11,436 nucleotides of DNA, taken from assembly GCA_030623665.1 (NCBI GenBank), contig JAUXLO010000028.1, positions 1-11,436 on the forward strand, written 5' to 3'. The notes under the pieces are model-generated. The model was not told where the DNA came from, searched no databases, and saw only the letters and a list, made by a program, of their open reading frames with translations. The position numbers and the translations under genes were made by a program. Positions 1 through 7,322 of the stretch are shown here, piece after piece (within the stretch, counting starts at the first letter, position 1; each line of letters begins with the position of its first letter). Source of the stretch: Planctomycetota bacterium (lineage in GTDB: Bacteria; Planctomycetota; Brocadiia; Brocadiales; Bathyanammoxibiaceae).

Positions 1-548
1 ACCTTCTTTACAGGGGACCTTGCGAGGTGAAGTATTATATCAATATCATGTATCATTAAGTCTAGTATTACACCGGTATCCTTTGTGCGGAAGTTGAAGT
101 TAGAAAGCCTGTGGCACTCTATAAATCTTGGCACCATGGGATACTCTTCGACGGCCTTGACGACGGGGTTGAAACGCTCTACATAACCTACCTGTAAGAG
201 GGTACCACTCTTTTCGCTAAGTTCAACCAAGGCCATTGCCTCCTCCAGGTCTCCGGCCATAGGCTTCTCCAGCATTACCGATATGCCCCTGTTAAGGAAG
301 TAAGAGGCTGTAGCGTAATGAGCGCTGGTTGGCACCACCACACTAACAGCCGAGGCCCTGTCGCCCAACTCCTCCGCACTAGAATAAAAATCCGCACCCA
401 CTTGCCTTGCGACCATCTTCCCCTGCTCTCCGTCAACGTCTACTACTCCAACAAGCTCTACACTGGGGAGCTGAGAGTATACTCTAGCATGCTCCTTACC
501 CAGGTGACCTGCACCTATAACCGCTACTTTAAGTCTTTCTTCAACCAT
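1..548 (-). CDS. Gfo/Idh/MocA family oxidoreductase, partial (3' end beyond window); possible GnnA-like UDP-sugar dehydrogenase
   Basis: NAD(P)-dependent sugar oxidoreductase; 182 complete codons are visible before the left edge. Seen: an N-terminal Rossmann nucleotide-binding loop GAGHLG (residues 12-17), an acidic D37 ending the second strand, the family EKP motif (94-96) that holds the catalytic lysine K95, and a second active-site motif DLMIHDID (163-170) with the conserved His and Asp. The ATG at 548 is chosen because it overlaps the lpxA stop as ATGGTTGA, so the two are probably translationally coupled. Family members in lpxA/lpxB clusters are common. In Acidithiobacillus and Leptospira, GnnA of this family oxidises the 3''-OH of UDP-GlcNAc before transamination, giving amide-linked lipid A. 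That role is inferred here from position only; the partner aminotransferase and the rest of this gene lie outside the window. The family is certain; the substrate is not. Confidence 0.9.
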   Translation of the reverse strand, partial: MVEERLKVAVIGAGHLGKEHARVYSQLPSVELVGVVDVDGEQGKMVARQVGADFYSSAEELGDRASAVSVVVPTSAHYATASYFLNRGISVMLEKPMAGDLEEAMALVELSEKSGTLLQVGYVERFNPVVKAVEEYPMVPRFIECHRLSNFNFRTKDTGVILDLMIHDIDIILHLARSPVKK

Positions 549-1368
549 CACTCACGTTACTCTGGGAATACCTTAGTATCTCTCTATATCTGCCGAACTT
601 GCCCTTCGTCGTATTTCTCATAAAACTGACCAGTATCTTTACTTCCGCAGTAAGCCCGTCCTGTTTTTCCAGCTCTTCAAGAACCCTGCTGTTGTCCAGG
701 ACATCTGTCTGGCGAAAGATCTTTTGAAAGGTCTCCCTGATGGACTCTATCTGTTCTTGCGAGAAACTTGACCTCTCAAGGCCGACTACGTTGACCCGGC
801 GCACACGTGAAGGATTCCCCTCCACCAACATAAAGGGGGGCACATCCTGCACAATCCTCGTAAGACCCCCCACATAGGCATATTGGCCTATCGTGGTGAA
901 GGGCTGCACCCCTACCAGGCCCATGAGCTTTGCGTTGCTCTCCACCTTTACGTGCCCACCTAAAAGGACGTTATTCGCCAGAAGTACACCATCTTCAATC
1001 TCACAATCGTGGGCGATATGCGAGCAGGCCATAAACAGGTTGTCATTACCTATTTTGGTTAGACCACCACCTACCGCCGTTCCTGTATTTATAGTCACAC
1101 ACTCTCTTATAACGTTGCGGTCACCTATTTCAAGCCTCGTGTCCTCACCCATATGCTTTAGGTCTTGAGGTTCCGTACCCAGGGACGCTCCAGGAAATAC
1201 ACTGTTATCTTTGCCGAGAGAGGTGTGTCCGGTTACAGTGACATTATTTCTTATGACGGTACCTTCACTAATCTTTACGTGCTCATCAATTAATGAGAAT
1301 GCTCCTATTTCAACATTTTCACTCAACTCTGCATTGGGGTGTACTTGGGCTGCGGGGTGTATATTCAT
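541..1368 (-). CDS. lpxA: acyl-[ACP]--UDP-N-acetylglucosamine O-acyltransferase LpxA
   Basis: First enzyme of lipid A synthesis; cytoplasmic, transfers a 3-hydroxyacyl chain from ACP to UDP-GlcNAc (or to its 3-amino analogue in some bacteria). The 275 residues are near the usual 255-270. The N-terminal two thirds is a left-handed beta-helix of hexapeptide repeats (about 1-190), followed by a helical C-terminal domain. Catalytic base H120 sits in SHIAHDC (E. coli H125). K71 in QDLK matches E. coli K76, and H117 and H139 match H122 and H144. G168 matches E. coli G173, the hydrocarbon-ruler position that permits a long (C14-like) acyl chain. Odd: the position of E. coli H160 (HQF) reads Q155-P156-F157. 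The ATG overlaps the lpxC stop (ATGA) and the end overlaps the next gene by 8 bases. The family assignment is very secure. Confidence 0.96.
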   Translation of the reverse strand: MNIHPAAQVHPNAELSENVEIGAFSLIDEHVKISEGTVIRNNVTVTGHTSLGKDNSVFPGASLGTEPQDLKHMGEDTRLEIGDRNVIRECVTINTGTAVGGGLTKIGNDNLFMACSHIAHDCEIEDGVLLANNVLLGGHVKVESNAKLMGLVGVQPFTTIGQYAYVGGLTRIVQDVPPFMLVEGNPSRVRRVNVVGLERSSFSQEQIESIRETFQKIFRQTDVLDNSRVLEELEKQDGLTAEVKILVSFMRNTTKGKFGRYREILRYSQSNVSDG

Positions 1369-2270
1369 ACCTTTGCATCTGCAATTCTAGACAAAGAACT
1401 CTCGGCCCGAGCAAGTTCGAAGATTTTTTTGGCAAGGAGCACATTGAGGAGATGTCCGGAACGTGTGCCAACAACTCGTGCCCTAAGTTCCATGCCCGTT
1501 AGATAGAGGTCTCCTAACAGGTCAAGGAGCTTATGCCTGGCACTCTCATCGTCAAAGCGAAGGACCGCCTGCTTCCTGTTGATTGGCGTGGAAGCCGTAC
1601 CGTCCTCGTTTACCAGAAAGCAGTTTTCCTCTGTAACCCCCCTTCCAAGTCCAAGCCTTATGAATTCTTCCACGCCGCTTGACAGGCAAAACGTCCTGGC
1701 AGGGGCAATCTGCTGGGAAAAGGTCTTTTCTGTAACAGATAAGGTGTACGACTGCCTAAGTGTTGACTTGTCTCCAAAATCCAGGTTATAAGAAAGCTCC
1801 AGACCGTCATCATGCGGAAGGGCAACGATCCTCGCCCCACCGTCTTCCAGGGCAATGGTGCCGGAAAGGGCAAAAATCCGCCGCGGGGTATCATGGCTAA
1901 CTACACCGGCCTCCTTAATCAACCGCATAAAGACCAGCGAGCTACCGTCACCGGCGGGCATCTCCTTACCGGTTATCTCTACCAGAATGTCGTCAATGCC
2001 CAAACCGGCGACCGATGCCATAAAATGCTCAACGCCTTCCACCTCCACCTCATCCTTTACCAACAAGATACGCCTCTTGTAGTCCTTAACATAGGCAACG
2101 CTGGCAGGTATCGGTGGAGAACCAGGAAGGTCCATCCTCTGGAATTGTACGCCCGTATTGGGAGGCTGGGGCTTTAACCTTATAAGCACCTCTTGACCAA
2201 GAAAAAGGCCGCTGCCGCGGTACTCCACCGTACGCCCTATCGTTCTCTGCCCTCGGCGCAGTTTCGTCAC
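1365..2270 (-). CDS. lpxC: UDP-3-O-acyl-N-acetylglucosamine deacetylase LpxC
   Basis: Zinc-dependent deacetylase, the committed step of lipid A synthesis, acting in the cytosol on the LpxA product. The 301 residues match the usual single-domain length of about 300, so there is no C-terminal FabZ fusion as found in Bacteroidetes. Visible catalytic set: E81-H82 in VEHFMA (general base and zinc ligand), H246 and D250 in RHKLLDLLGDLY (zinc ligands, with K247), H273 in SGHLLN, and the ARTF motif at 191-194. The N-terminus begins with the typical QRTI segment (8-11). The start is GTG at 2270, overlapping the ompH stop as GTGA, and the stop overlaps the lpxA ATG. This implies ribosome re-initiation along ompH-lpxC-lpxA. 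lpxC next to lpxA is also seen in Chlamydiae, there separated by fabZ; fabZ is absent here. Confidence 0.96.
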   Translation of the reverse strand: MTKLRRGQRTIGRTVEYRGSGLFLGQEVLIRLKPQPPNTGVQFQRMDLPGSPPIPASVAYVKDYKRRILLVKDEVEVEGVEHFMASVAGLGIDDILVEITGKEMPAGDGSSLVFMRLIKEAGVVSHDTPRRIFALSGTIALEDGGARIVALPHDDGLELSYNLDFGDKSTLRQSYTLSVTEKTFSQQIAPARTFCLSSGVEEFIRLGLGRGVTEENCFLVNEDGTASTPINRKQAVLRFDDESARHKLLDLLGDLYLTGMELRARVVGTRSGHLLNVLLAKKIFELARAESSLSRIADAKV

Positions 2271-2836
2271 CCGGAATACCTCTCGTTCAAGTATTCCACG
2301 ACCATGTCAGTAATGTCCAGGGACTCCGAAAAATAGAGAACCGTACCTATACGTATCTTGAACATTAATTCCCTAAGGTCTGCACTCTTTGGCGGGATAA
2401 CTTGTTTCTTTATTATGAGGTCAAACTCCTCTTGACTGCCTATCTCCTCTATCGCATCATTTATATCCTGATAGAGTTCTTCATAGTACTCCATCTCTTG
2501 CATGGCTAGCTTCTTTAAGGCCAACTCTTTATCTAGCTCAAGCTCGTACCCCTTCTTTTCCAACTGAGCCGCCATTTCCTTCCTGGCGTCGCTACCTCTT
2601 TCCAGAAGCTGCAACTCCTCCCTCAGGCTCATCAACTCGTCCTGTCGTTCCATGAGAAGTTCCTCCTCGCGGTTCGTCAGGTCCTTAAAGTCCTCCTCCA
2701 TTCCTTCCCGCTTCTTGTAATTCTCAAAGACCTGGTTGAGATTCACCACGCCGATCCTGAGATCCTCTGCAAACGCAACAGCAGGAAGAGCAATAACCAC
2801 TGCAAAAAACACAAACATGAGTTTACCTAACTTCAT
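2267..2836 (-). CDS. ompH: OmpH/Skp family periplasmic chaperone
   Basis: Periplasmic holdase that keeps unfolded outer-membrane proteins soluble on the way to BamA. The 189-residue reading starts at the ATG at 2836, where MKLGKL opens a clear Sec signal peptide: basic n-region, hydrophobic core through about residue 20, and AFA cleavage near residue 23. The same frame is open further upstream to 2935, but those extra codons lie inside bamA and would bury the signal peptide. The mature part begins with the family strand (LRIGVVNLNQVF), continues as a long Glu/Lys-rich helical coiled coil (roughly residues 45-145), and ends with the DITDMVVEYLN segment typical of OmpH. It lies 25 bases after the bamA stop with an AAAGG-type ribosome site. 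Its TGA overlaps the GTG of lpxC. The fold is secure; chaperone activity is inferred from family and context. Confidence 0.92.
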   Translation of the reverse strand: MKLGKLMFVFFAVVIALPAVAFAEDLRIGVVNLNQVFENYKKREGMEEDFKDLTNREEELLMERQDELMSLREELQLLERGSDARKEMAAQLEKKGYELELDKELALKKLAMQEMEYYEELYQDINDAIEEIGSQEEFDLIIKKQVIPPKSADLRELMFKIRIGTVLYFSESLDITDMVVEYLNERYSG

Positions 2837-2861
2837 GGGCCTTTTTCCTTTCCAAGACTTT

Positions 2862-5174
2862 CTACGGTGCACCACCGATGTTAATGTTGATAAACTTGGT
2901 ATCATCATCTGACTCCTTAATAATAGGAAAGCCAAAATCTACACCGACAGTCATGCGCCCGAAAAACGGTAGAGTAAACCGCACTCCGGGACCTACAGCT
3001 ACTCGCATATTGTCCAAACCAATGTCACCAGCATTCACATCTGCCTTTCCCGCATCTACAAAGGCAACCCCCTTAAGGTAATTCTTGTAAAGAGGAAAGG
3101 TGTCTTCAAGGCTAAAAAGTACGAGCGAGTCTCCACCCACTTGTTCCCGAGTCGCCTTGTCCACTGGTGAAACACCCCGATACTGAAAACCCCTGATAGA
3201 CCCTGCGCCTCCTGCAAAAAACCGCTCAAAGATAGGGACCCTCTCATCCGAGGTCGATTCCACCATGCCAAGAGTGGCATTAAAAGACAAGACATGAGCT
3301 CCCCACCATTCCGGGTCCCATATCTTGTAATACTGCTTTGCTGACGCAATAAATTTTACTATCTCAACATCCAAGCCGGCCACCTCCAGGTCGGCGTCTA
3401 CCAGGTGGCCCTTTGTGGGAAACATCGGATTATTTCGCGTGTCCCAAACAGTCCTAAAGTCGACGGATAACTTCTTTCTTGCCCCCCGCTCCTCCTTAAT
3501 TACCAGGGCCGCATCGTCGTCTACGTCCCGTACCTGAATATCTTCAAACCCCGGAGTAACGGAGACGCTGAGGTTTGGACTGAGCATCCTCCCTAGCGTA
3601 AAACGCCCTCCCCTCCTCTCCTCGTCAAACTCGTCCCACTTCCTCGTATAGAAGAAAGCACTTGCCCCGGCAGAATAAACCGAATCGTAAATAGAGGGAT
3701 TACTCAGAGAGACAATAGCCTCGGTCCGCGTAAACCCGGGACTAAGTTTCACGTTAAACACATGACCTGCGCCTCGAAAGGCGTCACCTGACAAGAAGTC
3801 ATGCATATTCTTGGGAAGGTCCAGTGCATCAAAATTCTTGTCGGTATAAGAAATGTCTCCAAAGAACCCGGAATTCACTCCAAACCCACCACCGAACCGT
3901 AACATACCAGTCCGACCCTCCTTCACGTCAATAATGACGTTGGCAAGGCCGGGGCGAGAACCCTGTTCGCTCAACACGTTTACTGGCATCGGCGACTGTT
4001 TTTCAAAGAACCCCGTTGCTATCAACCTCTCGTGACTCTCCCGTATCTTTACACTATCAAACCTCCCGCCAGGAAAGAACGTCAATCCCCTCCTTATAAC
4101 ATGGTCCTGTGTCTTTTCGTTGCCCCTTATCTTGATATCTTCTATATAGAGCCGTTCCCCCTCGTTTATCTCATATACCACATCGACCTTCGCCGCCACG
4201 GGGCTGAAGATTCGCTTGGGTATCACCCTGGCATTGACAAAGCCCTGCTGACCGTATAGCATTCTGACATTTCTGGCGTCTCCCTCCAAAATCGGCGGCT
4301 GAAAGGGGCCGCCAACATAAAACATCATCTCGGCAAGAAGCTCAGGGGTAGAGAAGAGCTTGTTGCCCTTAATCTCTATCTTGTTAACAGAATACCTCTC
4401 ACCTTCATCTACCAGAAAGGCGACAAAGACATCTTCCCTGTCTTTGCTATAAGTCAATCGTCCCTCCACCCTTACATCTAACCAGCCCTTGTCTACATAA
4501 TATTCTTTCAGCCTCTCTTTATCCTCGTCAAATTTTTCTCTGCTAAAGATGCCTTTGAACAAGAACCCGGGGAACCGTTTCCTGCGGGTCTTTACCTGCT
4601 TCCTGAGCTTTTTACTGCTGATCGACTTGTTGCCCTCAAATGAAACCTTTTCTATGGTTACCTTGGGGCCTTCTTTTATCTCATAGGTTACCTCCACCTC
4701 GCCATCGAACCTTTTGAGTTTACTGCCGACCTTTGCGAATCGGAATCCTTCTTTTAGATAGAGTTCTTTTATCCTTTCCTCACCCAGTTTGACGAGGTAA
4801 TGTTTCAGGTAATCCCTTTGTCCAAATTCAAGTTGATCCTCAAGCTTACCGCTCCCTATCTCGTCATTACCCTCAAATATAATGGCCATAATCACTGGCC
4901 TCTCCGTCACCAGGAAGGTAAGCTTGAGACCCGCCACCACGTCTTCCAAGACCACCTCCACATTGTCGAAGTAGCCCATGGCCCAGATACTTGAGACATC
5001 CTGCGACACCGTCTCCGGGTTATACGGGTCACCTTCCCGCAGCCTTATCGACCCCTTTATGGCGGCAGTGCCTATACGCTTGTTGCCTTTTATCTCTATC
5101 TGTCTTATAATTTTCCCCTTTTCCGCCTTCTGGGCCTGGACTGCGCCCCCATATACCAAAAAAAAGACAAACAC
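2862..5174 (-). CDS. bamA: Outer membrane protein assembly factor BamA (Omp85)
   Basis: Central subunit of the machine that folds beta-barrel proteins into the outer membrane. The 770-residue frame holds five POTRA domains (about residues 20-92, 93-168, 172-255, 258-337 and 340-418, recognisable by repeated I.I.GN and EG.RY/L..I motifs). A 16-strand-type barrel follows from about 425, with the conserved loop-6 motif SIRGF ending at residue 663 and a final strand FININIGGAP. The third POTRA carries an insertion around FPGFLFKGIF, as in many BamA proteins. Odd 1: the only start in this frame is GTG at 5174, with no ribosome site and no basic n-region, while a better leader exists in another frame just upstream (5159-5212). 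The authentic start is therefore probably ATG 5212 with a one-base shift. Odd 2: the C-terminus ends in Pro rather than the usual Phe/Trp. Upstream neighbour dnaB, downstream ompH. Identity is very secure. Confidence 0.95.
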   Translation of the reverse strand: MFVFFLVYGGAVQAQKAEKGKIIRQIEIKGNKRIGTAAIKGSIRLREGDPYNPETVSQDVSSIWAMGYFDNVEVVLEDVVAGLKLTFLVTERPVIMAIIFEGNDEIGSGKLEDQLEFGQRDYLKHYLVKLGEERIKELYLKEGFRFAKVGSKLKRFDGEVEVTYEIKEGPKVTIEKVSFEGNKSISSKKLRKQVKTRRKRFPGFLFKGIFSREKFDEDKERLKEYYVDKGWLDVRVEGRLTYSKDREDVFVAFLVDEGERYSVNKIEIKGNKLFSTPELLAEMMFYVGGPFQPPILEGDARNVRMLYGQQGFVNARVIPKRIFSPVAAKVDVVYEINEGERLYIEDIKIRGNEKTQDHVIRRGLTFFPGGRFDSVKIRESHERLIATGFFEKQSPMPVNVLSEQGSRPGLANVIIDVKEGRTGMLRFGGGFGVNSGFFGDISYTDKNFDALDLPKNMHDFLSGDAFRGAGHVFNVKLSPGFTRTEAIVSLSNPSIYDSVYSAGASAFFYTRKWDEFDEERRGGRFTLGRMLSPNLSVSVTPGFEDIQVRDVDDDAALVIKEERGARKKLSVDFRTVWDTRNNPMFPTKGHLVDADLEVAGLDVEIVKFIASAKQYYKIWDPEWWGAHVLSFNATLGMVESTSDERVPIFERFFAGGAGSIRGFQYRGVSPVDKATREQVGGDSLVLFSLEDTFPLYKNYLKGVAFVDAGKADVNAGDIGLDNMRVAVGPGVRFTLPFFGRMTVGVDFGFPIIKESDDDTKFININIGGAP

Positions 5175-5212
5175 ATAAGCAGCGGCAAGGGCCTAACCTT
5201 GGGATAAGCCAT
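5159..5212 (-). other. bamA: Likely true 5' end and signal peptide of bamA, out of frame across a T8 run
   Basis: Starting at ATG 5212 the sequence reads MAYPKVRPLPLLMCLSFF, a good signal-peptide beginning with a basic n-region (K5, R7) and hydrophobic core. Read straight on, this frame leaves the BamA frame and meets a stop within about 20 codons. Adding one T to the run of eight T's at 5158-5165, or a -1 ribosomal slip there, joins it to LVYGGAVQAQ and the rest of BamA, completing a hydrophobic core with an AQA-like cleavage site. In the leader frame the codons TCT TTT TTT contain the classical T_TTT_TTT slippery heptamer. The ATG lies 12 bases after the dnaB stop and has an AGAAGG ribosome site six bases before it; the downstream GTG has neither. 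A homopolymer error in the assembly is the simplest cause. Confidence 0.7.
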
Positions 5213-5218
5213 CCCGTG

Positions 5219-5224
5219 CCTTCT
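5219..5224 (-). promoter_or_regulatory. Ribosome-binding site for the upstream bamA start (ATG 5212)
   Basis: AGAAGG lies six bases before ATG 5212 and abuts the dnaB stop. It supports translation starting at 5212 rather than at GTG 5174, which has only pyrimidine-rich leader sequence in front of it. Confidence 0.6.
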
Positions 5225-6565
5225 TCAAGAACCATCTTCCTGAAAAGTAGCTACACTCTCAAAACGCATATACTCGTTAAGGAAAGTAAGCTTTACAGTG
5301 TCAGTGGGGCCGTTTCTCTGTTTGGCTATTATCAAATCAGCATTTTTTGGGTTCTTCTCCGTATCATAGTACCCCTCTCGATGAAGCAACAGGACAAGGT
5401 CTGCGTCCTGTTCAATGGAACCTGACTCCCGGAGGTCGGACATCCGTGGTTTCTTCTCCTCACGCATCTCGACGGCACGGTTGAGCTGGGATACGCCTAT
5501 GACCGGTATGTCTAGCTCCATGGCCAGGGACTTCAGCCCCCTGGAGATTGTAGATATCTCCTGCTGGCGACTCTCCGCACCAGGGGAATCCATTAGCTGG
5601 AGGTAATCCACCACCACCAACCTTATGTCGAGCTGGGCCTTCATGCGGCGCGCCTTCGCTCTCAGGGCCATTACGGTAAGTCCAGGGGCGTCATCAATAT
5701 ATATTTTGGTCTGCGAAAGTTTATCTGCGGCAATTGGCAGTTTACCCCACTCTTCATCAGGCAACCCACCCTTTCGTACGTAGTGGGTGTTTAGCCGTGC
5801 GTAAGAACAGAGCATGTTCTGTGCTATCTGCTTCGCACTCGTCTCCAGGGAAAACATTACCACGGGCAGCTTCTCCATCTCACCCACATGCTGGGCTACA
5901 TTCATAACAAAGCTTGACTTGCCCATACTCGGCCTGCCTGCCACCACAACAAACTGAGCAGGTTGGAGCCCGCAGGTAAGGTCGTCAAGATCATAAAAAC
6001 CCGTGCTCAGGCCAGTAAGCCTACCCTTCCTGTCATTTATATTTTCCAGTCTTGGCCAGATTTCGTCCAGCAGGTCTCGTATGTGTAATACAGTGGATGT
6101 ATGTTTTTTCTCTGCAATGTCAAATATCAGCTTCTCTGCATTATCCAGTAGTAAACTGACGTCATCCCTATTCTCATAGGTCTCTTTCTGTATCTTAACG
6201 GCGGCTTCAACAAGATTCCTCTTTATTGCATTGTCTCGTATAAGACGGGCATAATACTCGGCGTTGGCTACTGCAGGCACTGACTCCTCCAGCTCCAACA
6301 GGTAATCCCGCCCGCCTACCTTATCGAGGCTCCCGCGTCTTTCAAGCTCGTCCTTTAGAAGGACCAGGTCAACGGCCTGATTCTTGTCGTAAAGTTCTAC
6401 TATAGTCTGAAAAAGCTCCCGGTGGGCAGTCTTATAAAAACTGTCCTTTGAAAGGTACTGATGGATGACGTCTATAACCGCATTATCAAGGAGCATAGCC
6501 CCCAAGAGGCTGACTTCGGCCTCGAGACTTTGGGGCGGCATCCTTTCTAAAGTTTGCACTGCCAT
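5225..6565 (-). CDS. dnaB: Replicative DNA helicase DnaB
   Basis: Hexameric ATP-driven helicase that unwinds DNA at the replication fork and interacts with primase. Full length at 446 residues. The N-terminal collar domain (about 10-110) opens with PPQSLEAEVSLLGAML. After the linker helix comes the RecA-like domain with Walker A GRPSMGKSS (210-218), the catalytic glutamate E241 in SLET, Walker B VVVDY (317-321), the switch-like SQLNR (359-363), and the R-finger-type KQRNG (415-419). No intein interrupts the Walker A or later motifs, a common insertion site in this family. The ATG at 6565 has a strong GGGGGGAG ribosome site. It is the last gene of the conserved rpsF-ssb-rpsR-rplI-dnaB string, 47 bases after rplI and 12 bases before the probable bamA start, so bamA may share its transcript. 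Confidence 0.97.
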   Translation of the reverse strand: MAVQTLERMPPQSLEAEVSLLGAMLLDNAVIDVIHQYLSKDSFYKTAHRELFQTIVELYDKNQAVDLVLLKDELERRGSLDKVGGRDYLLELEESVPAVANAEYYARLIRDNAIKRNLVEAAVKIQKETYENRDDVSLLLDNAEKLIFDIAEKKHTSTVLHIRDLLDEIWPRLENINDRKGRLTGLSTGFYDLDDLTCGLQPAQFVVVAGRPSMGKSSFVMNVAQHVGEMEKLPVVMFSLETSAKQIAQNMLCSYARLNTHYVRKGGLPDEEWGKLPIAADKLSQTKIYIDDAPGLTVMALRAKARRMKAQLDIRLVVVDYLQLMDSPGAESRQQEISTISRGLKSLAMELDIPVIGVSQLNRAVEMREEKKPRMSDLRESGSIEQDADLVLLLHREGYYDTEKNPKNADLIIAKQRNGPTDTVKLTFLNEYMRFESVATFQEDGS

Positions 6566-6612
6566 AGGTCTCCCCCCTTGCCCATAACGAGCCTCCTATA
6601 ACCTATGCAACC

Positions 6613-7059
6613 CTATTCCTCTCTCACCACAAAGAGCTTGACCTGAGTCTTTACGCCGGGATAAAGGTCAAGGGTCACATCGTAAGTACCACACTCCTTT
6701 ATATGCTCCTCCAGGCATACAGAGTTCTCGTCTACAGAATAGCCCCTACGGGTAAGTTCCCCAGCGATATTGGCAGGGGCAATAGAACCGAAAAGACGAC
6801 CCTCTTCATTGGCCTTGGCGGCAATACTAAATTCAAACCCTGACAGCTCTTTCGCGAGTTTACCCAATCCCTCCTTAGCAAGTTTCTGCTTCAGGGCCTC
6901 TTTCCTCTTCCTTATCTCCACTTCCCTGGCGTTCGCAGGGGTCACCGTAGCAGCCAGACCCTTTGGAAAGAGAAAGTTCCTGGCATGCCCATCCGCCACG
7001 GTTACTACATCACCCATACTTCCCAGTTTTTCCACATTCTTTCTAAGCAACACCTTCAC
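6613..7059 (-). CDS. rplI: 50S ribosomal protein L9
   Basis: Large-subunit protein bound to 23S rRNA near the L1 stalk base; 148 residues, the normal length. The N-terminal domain carries the L9 signature GDVVTVADGHARNFLFPKGLA in split form: GDVVTV from about residue 16 and ARNFL/PKGLA near 26-37. The usual Tyr/Phe after the signature glycine is His here. A long connecting Lys/Glu-rich helix (about 45-70) leads to the C-terminal domain with the LFGSI motif. The start is GTG at 7059, preceded by GGGGAG eight bases upstream. It follows rpsR by 20 bases and precedes dnaB by 47 bases. Confidence 0.96.
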   Translation of the reverse strand: MKVLLRKNVEKLGSMGDVVTVADGHARNFLFPKGLAATVTPANAREVEIRKRKEALKQKLAKEGLGKLAKELSGFEFSIAAKANEEGRLFGSIAPANIAGELTRRGYSVDENSVCLEEHIKECGTYDVTLDLYPGVKTQVKLFVVREE

Positions 7060-7079
7060 AACAATAACTCCCCGAAAAG

Positions 7080-7322
7080 CTAGTCCGCATAAGGAAGCAG
7101 GGCCATGAACCGGGCCCTCTTTACAGCGCTTTTGGTCGAACGCTGGTGCATGGCACAGTTACCCGTACGTTTACGAGAAAGCAGTTTTCCCTGTGTGGCC
7201 ACAAGCTTCCGGATGTTTGCCAGGTCTTTATAGTTCACCTCTTCCATCTTCATCCGGCAGAACCGACACTTCTTCGCGTATACATATTTCCTCTTTTGTA
7301 CTCTATTCCTTTCTCGTGCCAT
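7080..7322 (-). CDS. rpsR: 30S ribosomal protein S18
   Basis: Small-subunit platform protein that pairs with S6 on 16S rRNA; 80 residues. It keeps the zinc-binding (C+) form: C19-x2-C22 near the start and C56-x2-H59 in TGNCAMHQR. The C-terminus has the conserved ARFMALLPY. Its ATG at 7322 follows the ssb stop with no intervening base (TAGATG), so it is probably coupled to ssb. It lies between ssb and rplI in the classical S6 operon order. Confidence 0.96.
   Translation of the reverse strand: MARERNRVQKRKYVYAKKCRFCRMKMEEVNYKDLANIRKLVATQGKLLSRKRTGNCAMHQRSTKSAVKRARFMALLPYAD

Noticed and set aside
318..623. 101-codon plus-strand open frame at the left end
   Set aside because: It lies antisense to the oxidoreductase and the end of lpxA, both with clear motifs.
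2837..2935. 33-residue extension of OmpH upstream of 2836
   Set aside because: It overlaps the bamA end and would place the signal peptide internally.
5029..5235. 68-codon third-frame reading around the bamA start beginning MVLEEGTG
   Set aside because: It is the out-of-frame continuation over dnaB end and bamA; neither hydrophobicity pattern nor motif supports a gene.
5225..6565. Intein in dnaB
   Set aside because: The Walker A and downstream motifs are continuous and the length is normal.
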